Positions 45,275-53,478 of a stretch of 64,000 nt of DNA are shown one piece after another (positions within the stretch are counted from its first letter, which is position 1; each line of letters starts with the position of its first letter). The stretch is from Paraburkholderia sartisoli. GTDB taxonomy: Bacteria > Pseudomonadota > Gammaproteobacteria > Burkholderiales > Burkholderiaceae. Both the position numbers and the translations under genes were made by a program. Under the pieces are notes generated by a model. That model was not told the origin of the DNA and did not search any database. It saw only the letters and a list, made by a program, of their open reading frames with translations. Where the stretch lies: NCBI RefSeq assembly GCF_900107685.1, contig NZ_FNRQ01000002.1:62001-126000 (forward strand). Direction: 5' to 3'.

Positions 45275-46732
45275 TCAGGTCGATGTCGTCTTGCGCGGCA
45301 TGCCGAAACCACCGAGCAACGCAGCCAGCGGTTGTCGCGAAGCGGGCTTCTGCGGCGAGGATGCGGGCTCGTCCTGCGTCTTCGTGGAAGGCGACGGCTC
45401 GTAGGGCTTGAGGAAGAAGTCGTCGACGGGCGGCGCCGCGTGGCGATGATGCGGGCGGTCGAACGTACCCGAAGCGCCCGTCGTGCGGCGACGCGCCGGA
45501 CGTTCGTCGCGCTCGCGCCGGCCGCCCCGCTCTTCGTGATGATGACGCACGGGCACATCGACGTGCAGATGCTGCACGTCGAGCGGACGCTTGATCAGTT
45601 TCTCGATATCGGCCAGCTGCTTGCGCTCGTTCGGGCTGCACAGCGACAGCGCGTCGCCCGAGGCGCCCGCGCGGCCGGTACGGCCGATCCGGTGGACGTA
45701 ATCTTCCGGGTTCCACGGCAGGTCGAAGTTGATCACGGCCGGCAGTTCCACGATGTCGAGACCGCGCGCGGCCACGTCGGTGGCCACCAGCGCCTCGATC
45801 TCGCCGCGCTTGAACGCGTCGAGTGCCTGCATCCGCTCGTTCTGCGTGCGGTCGCCGTGAATGGCGGTTGCCACCACGCCGTCGCGTTCGAGCGAACGGG
45901 CGAGACGGCTCGCGCCGATCTTGCTGTTACAGAACACGATCACCTGCTTCAGGCCGCGGTCGCGGATCAGCTTCACCACCGCGCCGGTCTTGTCGCCTTC
46001 CGCCACTTCATAAACCACCTGCGTCACGTTCGTCGCCGTCGAATTGCTGCGCGCGACTTCGATCGTCTGCGGATTGCGCAGATACGTCGCGGCCAGCTTC
46101 TTGATGTCGCCGGAGAACGTGGCCGAGAACAGTAGCGTCTGGCGCTCCTTCGGCAGCAGGTTCAGGATGCGCTGCAGGTCGGGCAGGAAGCCCATGTCGA
46201 GCATGCGGTCGGCTTCGTCGAGCACGAGCATCTGGACCTGGCCGAGGTTGGCCGTCTTTTGCTGGACGTGATCGAGCAGGCGCCCTGGCGTCGCGATCAG
46301 GATTTCCACGCCGCGCCGCAATTCGGCCGACTGCGGGTTCATGTCGACGCCGCCGAACACCACCGCGCTGCGCAGCGACGTGTGCTTCGCGTACGCCTGC
46401 ACGTTCGCGGCGACCTGGTCGGCGAGTTCGCGCGTCGGCGTGAGAATCAGCGCGCGCACCGGATGGCGCGCGGGCGAGGCGCTCGTGCTGGCCTGCGGCA
46501 ACAGACGCTGGATGATCGGCAGCGAAAAGCTCGCGGTCTTGCCGGTTCCCGTCTGAGCCGCGCCCATCACGTCGCGGCCTGCGAGTACAACTGGAATGGC
46601 TTGCGCCTGGATCGGCGTCGGCGTCGTGTAGCCCGAGTCCGTGATGGCCTTCAGGATATCGGCGTGAAGGCCGAACTGGTCGAAGGTCGGTGTCGGTGTA
46701 TCGGTACTGGGCGTGACGTCTGTGTCGGACAT
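45275..46732 (-). CDS. rhlE: DEAD-box RNA helicase RhlE
   Basis: 485 residues. Q motif (TFDQFGLHADILKAITDSGYTTPTPIQ), I AQTGTGKT, Ia PTRELADQ, II DEAD, III SAT, V ARGLDI and VI HRIGRTGRAG are all intact. The last 110 residues are basic and low-complexity (EERGGRRERDERPARRR) and likely bind RNA loosely. RhlE remodels rRNA and the degradosome and aids cold growth. The predicted promoter leaves a leader of about 160 bases. Confidence 0.94.
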   Translation of the reverse strand: MSDTDVTPSTDTPTPTFDQFGLHADILKAITDSGYTTPTPIQAQAIPVVLAGRDVMGAAQTGTGKTASFSLPIIQRLLPQASTSASPARHPVRALILTPTRELADQVAANVQAYAKHTSLRSAVVFGGVDMNPQSAELRRGVEILIATPGRLLDHVQQKTANLGQVQMLVLDEADRMLDMGFLPDLQRILNLLPKERQTLLFSATFSGDIKKLAATYLRNPQTIEVARSNSTATNVTQVVYEVAEGDKTGAVVKLIRDRGLKQVIVFCNSKIGASRLARSLERDGVVATAIHGDRTQNERMQALDAFKRGEIEALVATDVAARGLDIVELPAVINFDLPWNPEDYVHRIGRTGRAGASGDALSLCSPNERKQLADIEKLIKRPLDVQHLHVDVPVRHHHEERGGRRERDERPARRRTTGASGTFDRPHHRHAAPPVDDFFLKPYEPSPSTKTQDEPASSPQKPASRQPLAALLGGFGMPRKTTST

Positions 46733-47119
46733 GGTGGCTTTCGCTAAAAATGCGCCTGCGGCTAGGCGTGGCAGCGGGCAAAGCCGCGGAGGACATCAGG
46801 ATGAAGGCGGAGCCACGGCATGCCGCACGGGACCCGGAAATCAGGAGAAAGAATGCGGCCGGCTCCGGCCGACGGAAACATCCGCCGGAAAGGGCGGTAT
46901 TGTAGCACTTCAGCAAAAACACTCATGGCGCACCCGGCGGCTTTCTGCATTGCCCGGCCCCGCTGCGCGCCGCATCGACCGCGCCCGGCGCCGGGGCCAG
47001 ATCCCGGCGCGTCGAGCGTAACGCGTTCAGGCGACAGTTGCGTGACGCGACGAGCCCTCGCGGGCATAACCGGCGTGTCGGGCCAGAACGGGGCAGAGCG
47101 GGTCAGAAAATCCGCCCGC
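46733..47119. other. 387-base spacer between rhlE and the aldehyde dehydrogenase
   Basis: No gene seen. Left part is the presumed rhlE leader, with hairpin-forming CCGGCTCCGGCCG and TCCGCCGGA segments around 46860-46890. The right part (46930-47119) is GC-rich and unremarkable. Confidence 0.5.
46899..46907 (-). promoter_or_regulatory. Candidate rhlE extended -10 promoter
   Basis: On the minus strand TGCTACAAT, an extended -10 (TGn plus TACAAT), preceded by a T-rich tract. Transcription would begin near 46892, leaving a long leader before the rhlE ATG at 46732. Confidence 0.45.
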
Positions 47120-48556
47120 TCACCACGTCTCGCGCATCACCATCAGGCGGATTTCGGTCATGTCCTCGATCGCGTAGCGGATGCCCTCGCGCCCGAGACC
47201 CGAATCCTTGACGCCGCCGTACGGCATGTTGTCGACGCGAAACGACGGCACGTCGTTGATCACGACGCCGCCCACGTCGAGCGCGTCCCACGCGCGGTGC
47301 GCATGCGCGAGCGAATCGGTGAAGACGCCCGCCTGCAGGCCGAAGTCACTGTCGTTGACGGTGGCGAGCGCTTCGTCGAACTGCTCGAAGCGCTCGAGAA
47401 TCGCGACCGGCCCGAACGCTTCCTTGCGGTACAGATCCTGGTCGCGATGCACGTTTTCGAGCAGCGTGGCTTCGAACATCGCGCCGTCCACCTTGCCGCC
47501 CGCGACGATCTTCGCGCCCGCCAGCACCGCCGCTTCCATCCAGCCGGCGAGCCGGTTCGACTCCGATTCCGAGATCATCGGGCCGACGAACGTCTTTTCG
47601 TCCTTCGGATCGCCCATTTTCAGCGACTTCGTCTTCGCGATCAGTTTGTCGCGCAGCGCGTCGTAGATATCCGCATGGATCAGGATGCGCTGCACGCCGA
47701 TGCAGCTCTGCCCCGACTGGTAAAACGCGCCGAACGCGAGACGGTCGACGACGTAGTCGAGCTTGTCGCGCTGGTCGCCGTCGACGATTGCCGCCGCGTT
47801 GCCGCCCAGTTCCAGGATCACCTTTTTCTTGCCGGCTTTCTTCTTCAGGTCCCAGCCGACCGCCGGCGAGCCGGTGAACGACAGCAGCTTGAAGCGCTCG
47901 TCGGTGGTGAAGAGATCGGCGCCGTCGCGATGCGCGGGCAGGATCGAGAATGCGCCCTTCGGCAGGTCGGTTTCCGCGAGAACCTCGCCGATGATGAGCG
48001 CGCCAACCGGCGTGCGGCTCGCCGGCTTCAGGACGAACGGCACGCCCGCGGCGAGCCCGGGCGCGACCTTGTGCGCCGCCAGGTTGAGCGGAAAATTGAA
48101 CGGCGAGATGAACGAGCAAGGCCCGATCGGCACGCGCTTCGTGTAGCCGTGGTAACCCTTCGCGCGCGGCGAAATCTCGAGATTGATGATCTCGCCGTCG
48201 ATGCGCACCGACTCTTCCGCGGCCACCTTGAACGTGTCGATGAGCCGCGTCACCTCGCCGCGCGAATCGTTGATCGGCTTTCCCGCTTCGATGCACAGCG
48301 CCATCGCCAGTTCGTCGTAGCGTTCGCGAAACCGGGCCACGCAATGCTCGAGCACGGCCTGACGTCTGAACGGCGGGAAGTCGCGCATCGCCGGCATCAC
48401 GTCGACAGCTGCGCCGATCGCCTTGTCGATGGCTTTCGCGTCGGCGAGCGCGACGCGTGTCGCCACTTCGCCGCTGAACTTGTCGGTGACTTCGAGGTCG
48501 GTGTTCGCCGCGACCGGTTCGTTCGCGAGGTAGTACGGGTAGGACTTCTTCAACAT
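47120..48556 (-). CDS. Aldehyde dehydrogenase family protein
   Basis: 478 residues. VPIGPCSFISPFNFPLNLAAHKVAPGLAAG binds the nucleotide, the general base Glu is in VILELGGNAA, and the nucleophile Cys is in GQSCIGVQRI. SGLGREGIRYAIEDMTE ends the oligomerisation region. It is NAD(P)+ dependent; the substrate is unclear (GAPN, lactaldehyde and phosphonoacetaldehyde dehydrogenases are the nearest kinds by eye). GGGAGA precedes ATG 48556. It lies 60 bases after the acetolactate-synthase-like gene, so the pair is probably one operon. Confidence 0.9.
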   Translation of the reverse strand: MLKKSYPYYLANEPVAANTDLEVTDKFSGEVATRVALADAKAIDKAIGAAVDVMPAMRDFPPFRRQAVLEHCVARFRERYDELAMALCIEAGKPINDSRGEVTRLIDTFKVAAEESVRIDGEIINLEISPRAKGYHGYTKRVPIGPCSFISPFNFPLNLAAHKVAPGLAAGVPFVLKPASRTPVGALIIGEVLAETDLPKGAFSILPAHRDGADLFTTDERFKLLSFTGSPAVGWDLKKKAGKKKVILELGGNAAAIVDGDQRDKLDYVVDRLAFGAFYQSGQSCIGVQRILIHADIYDALRDKLIAKTKSLKMGDPKDEKTFVGPMISESESNRLAGWMEAAVLAGAKIVAGGKVDGAMFEATLLENVHRDQDLYRKEAFGPVAILERFEQFDEALATVNDSDFGLQAGVFTDSLAHAHRAWDALDVGGVVINDVPSFRVDNMPYGGVKDSGLGREGIRYAIEDMTEIRLMVMRETW

Positions 48557-48600
48557 GTCGCGTTCTCCCTTCAACGATGCAGTGTGCAATGCGCCCGCGG

Positions 48601-48628
48601 GCTCAAATCTGCGCGCTCAAATCTGCGC
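48601..48628. repeat. 14-bp tandem duplication at the end of the acetolactate-synthase-like gene
   Basis: GCTCAAATCTGCGC occurs twice back to back. It contains the stop codon and last codons (A-Q-I-stop) of the gene, so a second copy of the gene's end follows the real stop. It is probably a recent slippage event. Confidence 0.9.
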
Positions 48629-50269
48629 GCTCAGCCGCTTGATCTCGCGATTGAGCACGCGTTCGTTATCCGAGTAGTCGATCGGCAGGTCGATCACGTG
48701 TACACCAGGCGTCGCGAAGCATTCGCGCAGGAGCGGCGCGAATTCGGACGCGGCCTCGATCCGGTGTCCCTGCGCGCCGTAACTCTTCGCGTAGTCGACG
48801 AAATCGGGGTTGCGCAGCGTCATGCCGTAATCGGGGAAGTTCATGTTTTCCTGCTTCCAGCGGATCATGCCGAACGCGTCGTCGCGCAGGATCAGGATCA
48901 CGAGATCGAGCTTGAGCCGCACGGCCGTTTCGAGTTCCTGCGAGTTCATCATGAAGCCGCCGTCGCCACACACGGCCATCACCTTGCGGTCCGGATGCAC
49001 GATCTTCGTCGCGATGGCGGACGGCAAGCCCGCGCCCATCGAGGCGAGCGCGTTGTCGAGCAGCAGCGAATTCGGTTCGTGCGCCCGGTAGTAGCGCGCG
49101 AACCAGATCTTGTACATGCCGTTGTCGAGGCACACGATGCCATCGACGGGCGTCGTCTCGTACACGTCGTGGACGATGCGCACCGGGTACATCGGAAAGC
49201 GGTCGTCGTGCTGGCCCTTCGCGAGATGCGCCTCGAAATGTTCCTTGATCTCCTTGAAGCGCGTGAAGTCCCAGTGTTCCTGGCGCGACGTCAGGCTTTC
49301 CTTCAGTTGCCACACGGCGTTCGCGATATCGCCCACCACCTCGATCTGCGGGAAATACACGGTATCGACCTCGGCGCCGAGAAAATTCACGTGAATCACG
49401 GTCTTCTCGCCGGCTTCGCCGCTGCGCATGAAGAACGGCGGCTTCTCGATCACGTCGTGGCCGACGTTGATGATGCAGTCGGCGTGATCGATCGCGCGGT
49501 GGACGAAGTCGCCGTCGGAGAGCGTCGCGTTGCCGAGCCACATCGGATGCGACTCGTCGATCACGCCCTTGCCCATCTGCGTCGTGAAGAACGGAATGCC
49601 GATCTGGTCGACGAATTCGCGCAGCATCTTCGTCGTGGTCTTGCGGTTGCCGCCGGCGCCGATCATCAGCAGCGGATGCTTCGCCTTCGTGATCGCCTCG
49701 ACCGCACGCGCGACCGCCTTTTCCTCCGCGACCGGCCGGCGGCTGTAGCTCTTCGGAATCGGCTTGCCGTCGCCCTCTTCGTGCGCGACGTCCTCGGGCA
49801 ACTCCAGGTGCGTGGCGCCCGGCCGCTCTTCCTCGGCCTGACGGAACGCCTCGCGCACCGACGCCGGAATATTCGCGACCGACACGATCTGCCGCGTGTA
49901 CTTCGTGAGCGGCTCCATCATGCGCACCACGTCGACGATCTGGAAATGGCCCTGCTTGCTCGACTTGATCGGCTTCTGTCCGGTGACCATCAGCATCGGC
50001 ATGCCGCCCAGCTGCGCATAGGCCGCCGCCGTCACGAAGTTGGTCGCGCCCGGGCCGAGCGTCGCGAGACAGACACCCGTGCGGCCGGTCAGGCGTCCAT
50101 AGGTCGCCGCCATGAAGCCGGCGGCCTGCTCGTGGCGCGTGAGGATCAGACGGATTTTCGAGCGGCGCAGCGATTCGAGGAGATCGAGGTTTTCCTCGCC
50201 GGGGATGCCGAACACGTACTCGACACCTTCAGCTTCCAGCGACTTGACGAACAGATCCGAAGCTTTCAT
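48617..50269 (-). CDS. Thiamine-diphosphate enzyme, acetolactate-synthase large-subunit type
   Basis: 550 residues, three domains. The activating Glu47 is in TRHEQAAGFMA. LGPGATN lies near 90, and the ThDP/Mg site VCGDGGFMMN is near 440 with DAFGMIRWKQEN after it. No regulatory small subunit gene is adjacent, and the closest kind by eye is the catabolic AlsS-like group, which condenses two pyruvates to acetolactate. Other ThDP enzymes (glyoxylate carboligase, sulfoacetaldehyde acetyltransferase) are less likely. The aldehyde dehydrogenase next to it may act on a related carbonyl; the joint pathway is unproven. Confidence 0.88.
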   Translation of the reverse strand: MKASDLFVKSLEAEGVEYVFGIPGEENLDLLESLRRSKIRLILTRHEQAAGFMAATYGRLTGRTGVCLATLGPGATNFVTAAAYAQLGGMPMLMVTGQKPIKSSKQGHFQIVDVVRMMEPLTKYTRQIVSVANIPASVREAFRQAEEERPGATHLELPEDVAHEEGDGKPIPKSYSRRPVAEEKAVARAVEAITKAKHPLLMIGAGGNRKTTTKMLREFVDQIGIPFFTTQMGKGVIDESHPMWLGNATLSDGDFVHRAIDHADCIINVGHDVIEKPPFFMRSGEAGEKTVIHVNFLGAEVDTVYFPQIEVVGDIANAVWQLKESLTSRQEHWDFTRFKEIKEHFEAHLAKGQHDDRFPMYPVRIVHDVYETTPVDGIVCLDNGMYKIWFARYYRAHEPNSLLLDNALASMGAGLPSAIATKIVHPDRKVMAVCGDGGFMMNSQELETAVRLKLDLVILILRDDAFGMIRWKQENMNFPDYGMTLRNPDFVDYAKSYGAQGHRIEAASEFAPLLRECFATPGVHVIDLPIDYSDNERVLNREIKRLSAQI

Positions 50270-50528
50270 TTGAGAGTCTCGCTTGACGAACGGGCGCGGG
50301 CATGAGGCCTGCGCGATGTGATCCGGAACGGACGGTCCAGGCCGGAAACGACGTCGCGCGCCGCGAAGGCCAGCAGCACGTTCGGGCGCGAGTGAGACAG
50401 CTTACTCCTGGAGGGCGGATGCTGCGCGCGGGCGGACAGCGTCGCGCCCCGCCGCACGATGCGACGGGACTGGAACGACCGGGGGGAAGAGACGTGGTGA
50501 AACGCCGCGACGTAAAACGCCGTGAAGG

Positions 50529-50906
50529 CTAGCGGACGATCGTCACGCAGTTGGACAGGACGGGCGGCGCATTCTCGCCCTTCGTCGCGTCGTAGAGATC
50601 GGCGCGCGGACCCTTGGTCCACCATGTGTAGCTGCCCGCCTGGTACTTGACGCCCGAGGCGGAAAGCGTGTCGACGAACAGCATCTGCTGCCCGTTGACG
50701 GGCACGAGCGCGAAGCTCTGGCCGTTTGCCGCGTTCCAGTACGTGACCTGCAGGATCCGGCCGGTCGAGCACGTGTATTTGCTCGTGCGACCGTTCTTCG
50801 CCTGGATGTCCGAGAGATGAAACGAACCGGCCGCCGCGGCCGGCGCCACATTGCCCATGACGATCGCGCCGAATATCGCCGATGCAACCACGAATCCTGT
50901 CTTCAT
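50529..50906 (-). CDS. Secreted MliC-like (lysozyme-inhibitor domain) protein
   Basis: 125 residues with a signal peptide (KTGFVVASAIFGAIVMGNVAPAAAA). The mature part has KYTCSTGRILQVTYWNAANGQSFALVPVNGQQMLF and ends in LSNCVTIVR. The C-x-G...V-x-Y pattern and a conserved Cys pair resemble the MliC/PliC C-type lysozyme inhibitor fold. There is no lipobox, so it would be periplasmic (PliC-like). Inhibition of host lysozyme is inferred from the family. Confidence 0.75.
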   Translation of the reverse strand: MKTGFVVASAIFGAIVMGNVAPAAAAGSFHLSDIQAKNGRTSKYTCSTGRILQVTYWNAANGQSFALVPVNGQQMLFVDTLSASGVKYQAGSYTWWTKGPRADLYDATKGENAPPVLSNCVTIVR

Positions 50907-50974
50907 CGAATGCCTCAGGTCAGATGCCAGATTGCGGGTCACGGAGACACATGCACGCATGCACGCGTCATGGA

Positions 50975-51265
50975 TCATGGGTCGATCACGTCGGCGCATG
51001 CGTCGGTGGGCGCGGCGGCGACGTGGCCGACCACCGGCACGATCTTCAGGCCCGCCGATGCGATCCGGCACGGCGCGGCGGCAAGGCCGCAGCCGGTGAG
51101 CGCCGCGCACAGCGCCATCAGCATGCAGGAGCGCACCAGCACGCCATGCCCTCGTCGCAGGTGGACGTGCGTGTCCGCGCCCGAGGCGTCATCCGTCAGA
51201 CGCGCCGCGTGACCATCGCCCTTCGCGGCATGTAAAAGCGTCGCGTGCTTCAGCTTCAGCTTCAT
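50975..51265 (-). CDS. DUF6726-like small lipoprotein
   Basis: 96 residues. RSCMLMALCAALTGCGLAAAPCRIASAGLKIVPVVGHVAAAPTDACADVID is the recognisable part: a lipoprotein signal with lipobox LTGC and a short conserved cysteine-containing mature part. Unusually it is preceded by about 47 hydrophilic residues when started at ATG 51265, which has GGGAGGGC upstream. A later start without a ribosome-binding site is the alternative. Function unknown. Confidence 0.68.
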   Translation of the reverse strand: MKLKLKHATLLHAAKGDGHAARLTDDASGADTHVHLRRGHGVLVRSCMLMALCAALTGCGLAAAPCRIASAGLKIVPVVGHVAAAPTDACADVIDP

Positions 51266-51343
51266 ACTGAGCCCTCCCGATTCACCTGCTGGCGCGAACG
51301 TTCGATCCGGACGTCCGCGCCGCGTGTGCAACTGTGTGTGCAA

Positions 51344-52558
51344 CTATTTCGCCGACACCGGCCGCACGGCCGCCGCAGCCCGTTTGGCGCGCACACGCGC
51401 TTCGTCGGTCGTGGCGCCGGTCGCGAGCGCCACGCCCATGCGGCGCTTCGTGAAACTCTCCGGCTTGCCGAACAGACGCAGATCCGCGTTCGGCACGGCC
51501 AGCGCCTCTACGACGCCCTCGAACGCGATGCCGGTTTCCTCGAGGCCGCCGTAAATCACCGCCGACGCGCCCGGTTCCCGCAGCGACGTATCCACCGGCA
51601 AACCGAGAATCGCGCGCGCGTGCAGTTCGAACTCGGAAAAGCGCTGCGAGCACAGCGTGACGAGCCCCGTGTCGTGCGGACGCGGACTCACTTCCGAAAA
51701 CCATACGTCGTCGCCAGCGACAAAAAGTTCCACGCCGAAGAGGCCGCGCCCGCCAAGTGCCGTCGTCACTTCGTGCGCGATGTCGCGCGAACGCTGCAGC
51801 GCGGCCGGGCTCATCGGCTGCGGCTGCCACGATTCGACGTAGTCGCCCGCCACCTGCAGATGGCCGATCGGGTCGCAGAAATACGTGCGGGTTTCGCCCG
51901 TCGCCGGATCGGTGGCGCGCACGGTCAACAGCGTGATTTCGTAATCGAAGTTGACGAAGCCCTCGACGATCACGCGGCCGCCCTTCACGCGGCCGCCCGC
52001 CTGCGCATACTGCCAGGCCGGTTCGACGTCGGCATCGCTTCTGAGCACCGACTGCCCCTTGCCCGATGACGACATCACCGGCTTCACGACGCACGGATAG
52101 CCGACCTTCGCGATGCCGGCCTTCAGTTCGTCGAGCGAATCGGCGAAGGCATAGGGCGACGTGGCGAGACCGAGTTCTTCCGCCGCGAGACGACGGATAC
52201 CTTCACGGTTCATGGTCAGCTGTGTTGCGCGCGCAGTCGGAATCACGACGGCGAGGCCGTCGCTTTCGATGGTGGCGAGCGCATCGGTGGCGATGGCCTC
52301 GATTTCCGGCACGATCAGATGCGGCTTTTCCGCTTCGACGAGCGCGCGCAGCGCGGCGCCGTCCGTCATGTCGATCACGTGCGCGCGGTGCGCGACCTGA
52401 TGGCCGGGCGCATCAGCGTAACGGTCGACGGCGATCACTTCGACGCCGAGACGCTGCAGCGCGATGATCACTTCCTTGCCCAGTTCGCCTGCGCCGAGCA
52501 GCATGACGCGCGTTGCGGATGTCGACAGCGGCGTGCCGATCCGTTGACCGATCTGCAT
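51344..52558 (-). CDS. purT: Formate-dependent GAR transformylase 2
   Basis: 404 residues, ATP-grasp. It formylates glycinamide ribonucleotide using formate and ATP, a folate-independent route parallel to Pur[45 protein letters not shown] (ATP loop), [17 protein letters not shown], and [27 protein letters not shown] (metal ligands) are diagnostic. The frame opens to 52681, but ATG 52558 ([12 protein letters not shown]) is the family start. Divergent from the META gene. Confidence 0.96.
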   Translation of the reverse strand: MQIGQRIGTPLSTSATRVMLLGAGELGKEVIIALQRLGVEVIAVDRYADAPGHQVAHRAHVIDMTDGAALRALVEAEKPHLIVPEIEAIATDALATIESDGLAVVIPTARATQLTMNREGIRRLAAEELGLATSPYAFADSLDELKAGIAKVGYPCVVKPVMSSSGKGQSVLRSDADVEPAWQYAQAGGRVKGGRVIVEGFVNFDYEITLLTVRATDPATGETRTYFCDPIGHLQVAGDYVESWQPQPMSPAALQRSRDIAHEVTTALGGRGLFGVELFVAGDDVWFSEVSPRPHDTGLVTLCSQRFSEFELHARAILGLPVDTSLREPGASAVIYGGLEETGIAFEGVVEALAVPNADLRLFGKPESFTKRRMGVALATGATTDEARVRAKRAAAAVRPVSAK

Positions 52559-52679
52559 GGGGTCTCCAGAGAGAAATCGGTGGTTGAAAAGAGAACAGGC
52601 GATGTTAACATGCGCTCGCGCGCAGCCTGTCGAGTGCGTTACCCTTACGCCTTCGTTAGTTTTGAAGAGGAACGACGTC

Positions 52680-53297
52680 ATGGCCCTCCGGTCTTTCGCG
52701 CGACATCACGCGCTTTCCGTCGCCCCGCTGCTCGCGCGCGTTCGCGCCTCCTTTCAGGGCTTCGGCGCATCCGGCTTCATTGCCCGCGCCGCGTCCGGTT
52801 CGCCGTGGCGCGCGCCGGTCGCCGCGCTCTGCCTCACCGGCCTCGTCACCGCGTGCTCGCTTCCCGTCCACACCGACGCCTCCGCCGAAGCGCCCGACCC
52901 GTTCAACCCGGCCGCCACCCAGCTGCTCGACAACACGACGTGGGAGCTGACCAGCTGGAAGCAGGCTGACGGCACGCTGCGCGACGTGCCGCACGGCGAC
53001 AACGGCGAACCGGTCACGCTGACGCTGTCGACCGCCAATGGCCAGCGGCGCGCGAGCGGCTTTTCCGGCTGCAACCGCTATATGGGCACCTACGCGCTGA
53101 AGGACGGCAAGCTGTCGTTCGGACCGCTCGCCGGCACGCGGATGGCGTGCGCGACGCTGGGCGGACAGATCGAAGGCGCCTATCTCGACGCGCTTGCGCA
53201 TATCGACCGCACGGGCGTGCAGATGCGTGCACCACAAGAATTGCAGCTGATTCCCGACAACGGCGACACGCTCACGTTCGCGCGACGCGGGCAATGA
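52680..53297 (+). CDS. META-domain lipoprotein (HslJ-like)
   Basis: 205 residues. A long N-terminal region precedes the lipoprotein signal [16 protein letters not shown] (lipobox VTAC, Cys about 59). The META domain follows: [36 protein letters not shown] and [14 protein letters not shown]. Members such as HslJ are envelope proteins linked to heat or novobiocin resistance. GAGGAA precedes ATG 52680. The 60 residues before the lipobox are atypical; a start nearer the signal is possible but no ATG stands there. Confidence 0.85.
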   Translation: MALRSFARHHALSVAPLLARVRASFQGFGASGFIARAASGSPWRAPVAALCLTGLVTACSLPVHTDASAEAPDPFNPAATQLLDNTTWELTSWKQADGTLRDVPHGDNGEPVTLTLSTANGQRRASGFSGCNRYMGTYALKDGKLSFGPLAGTRMACATLGGQIEGAYLDALAHIDRTGVQMRAPQELQLIPDNGDTLTFARRGQ

Positions 53298-53478
53298 GCG
53301 GCCACGCGACGGACGCTTTCCGGATGTTTCCGGGTACGCCGCGAAGCAGGTGCGAAGCCGCGTCGGACGCGCTACCTGCCGCTCTTTTCGCTCCTGCGTT
53401 CCGGCGCCTGCCTTCGAAGCGTCGCGCTTCACCGGTTAAACTCGGCGGATCGCGTTTTCAGGCGTCCTTCATTCGTTG

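Noticed and set aside
46820..50305. Open frame of 1161 codons opposite the aldehyde dehydrogenase and acetolactate-synthase-like genes.
   Set aside because: Shadow of two well-matched minus-strand enzymes; composition is Arg/His/Glu-rich and no family is visible.
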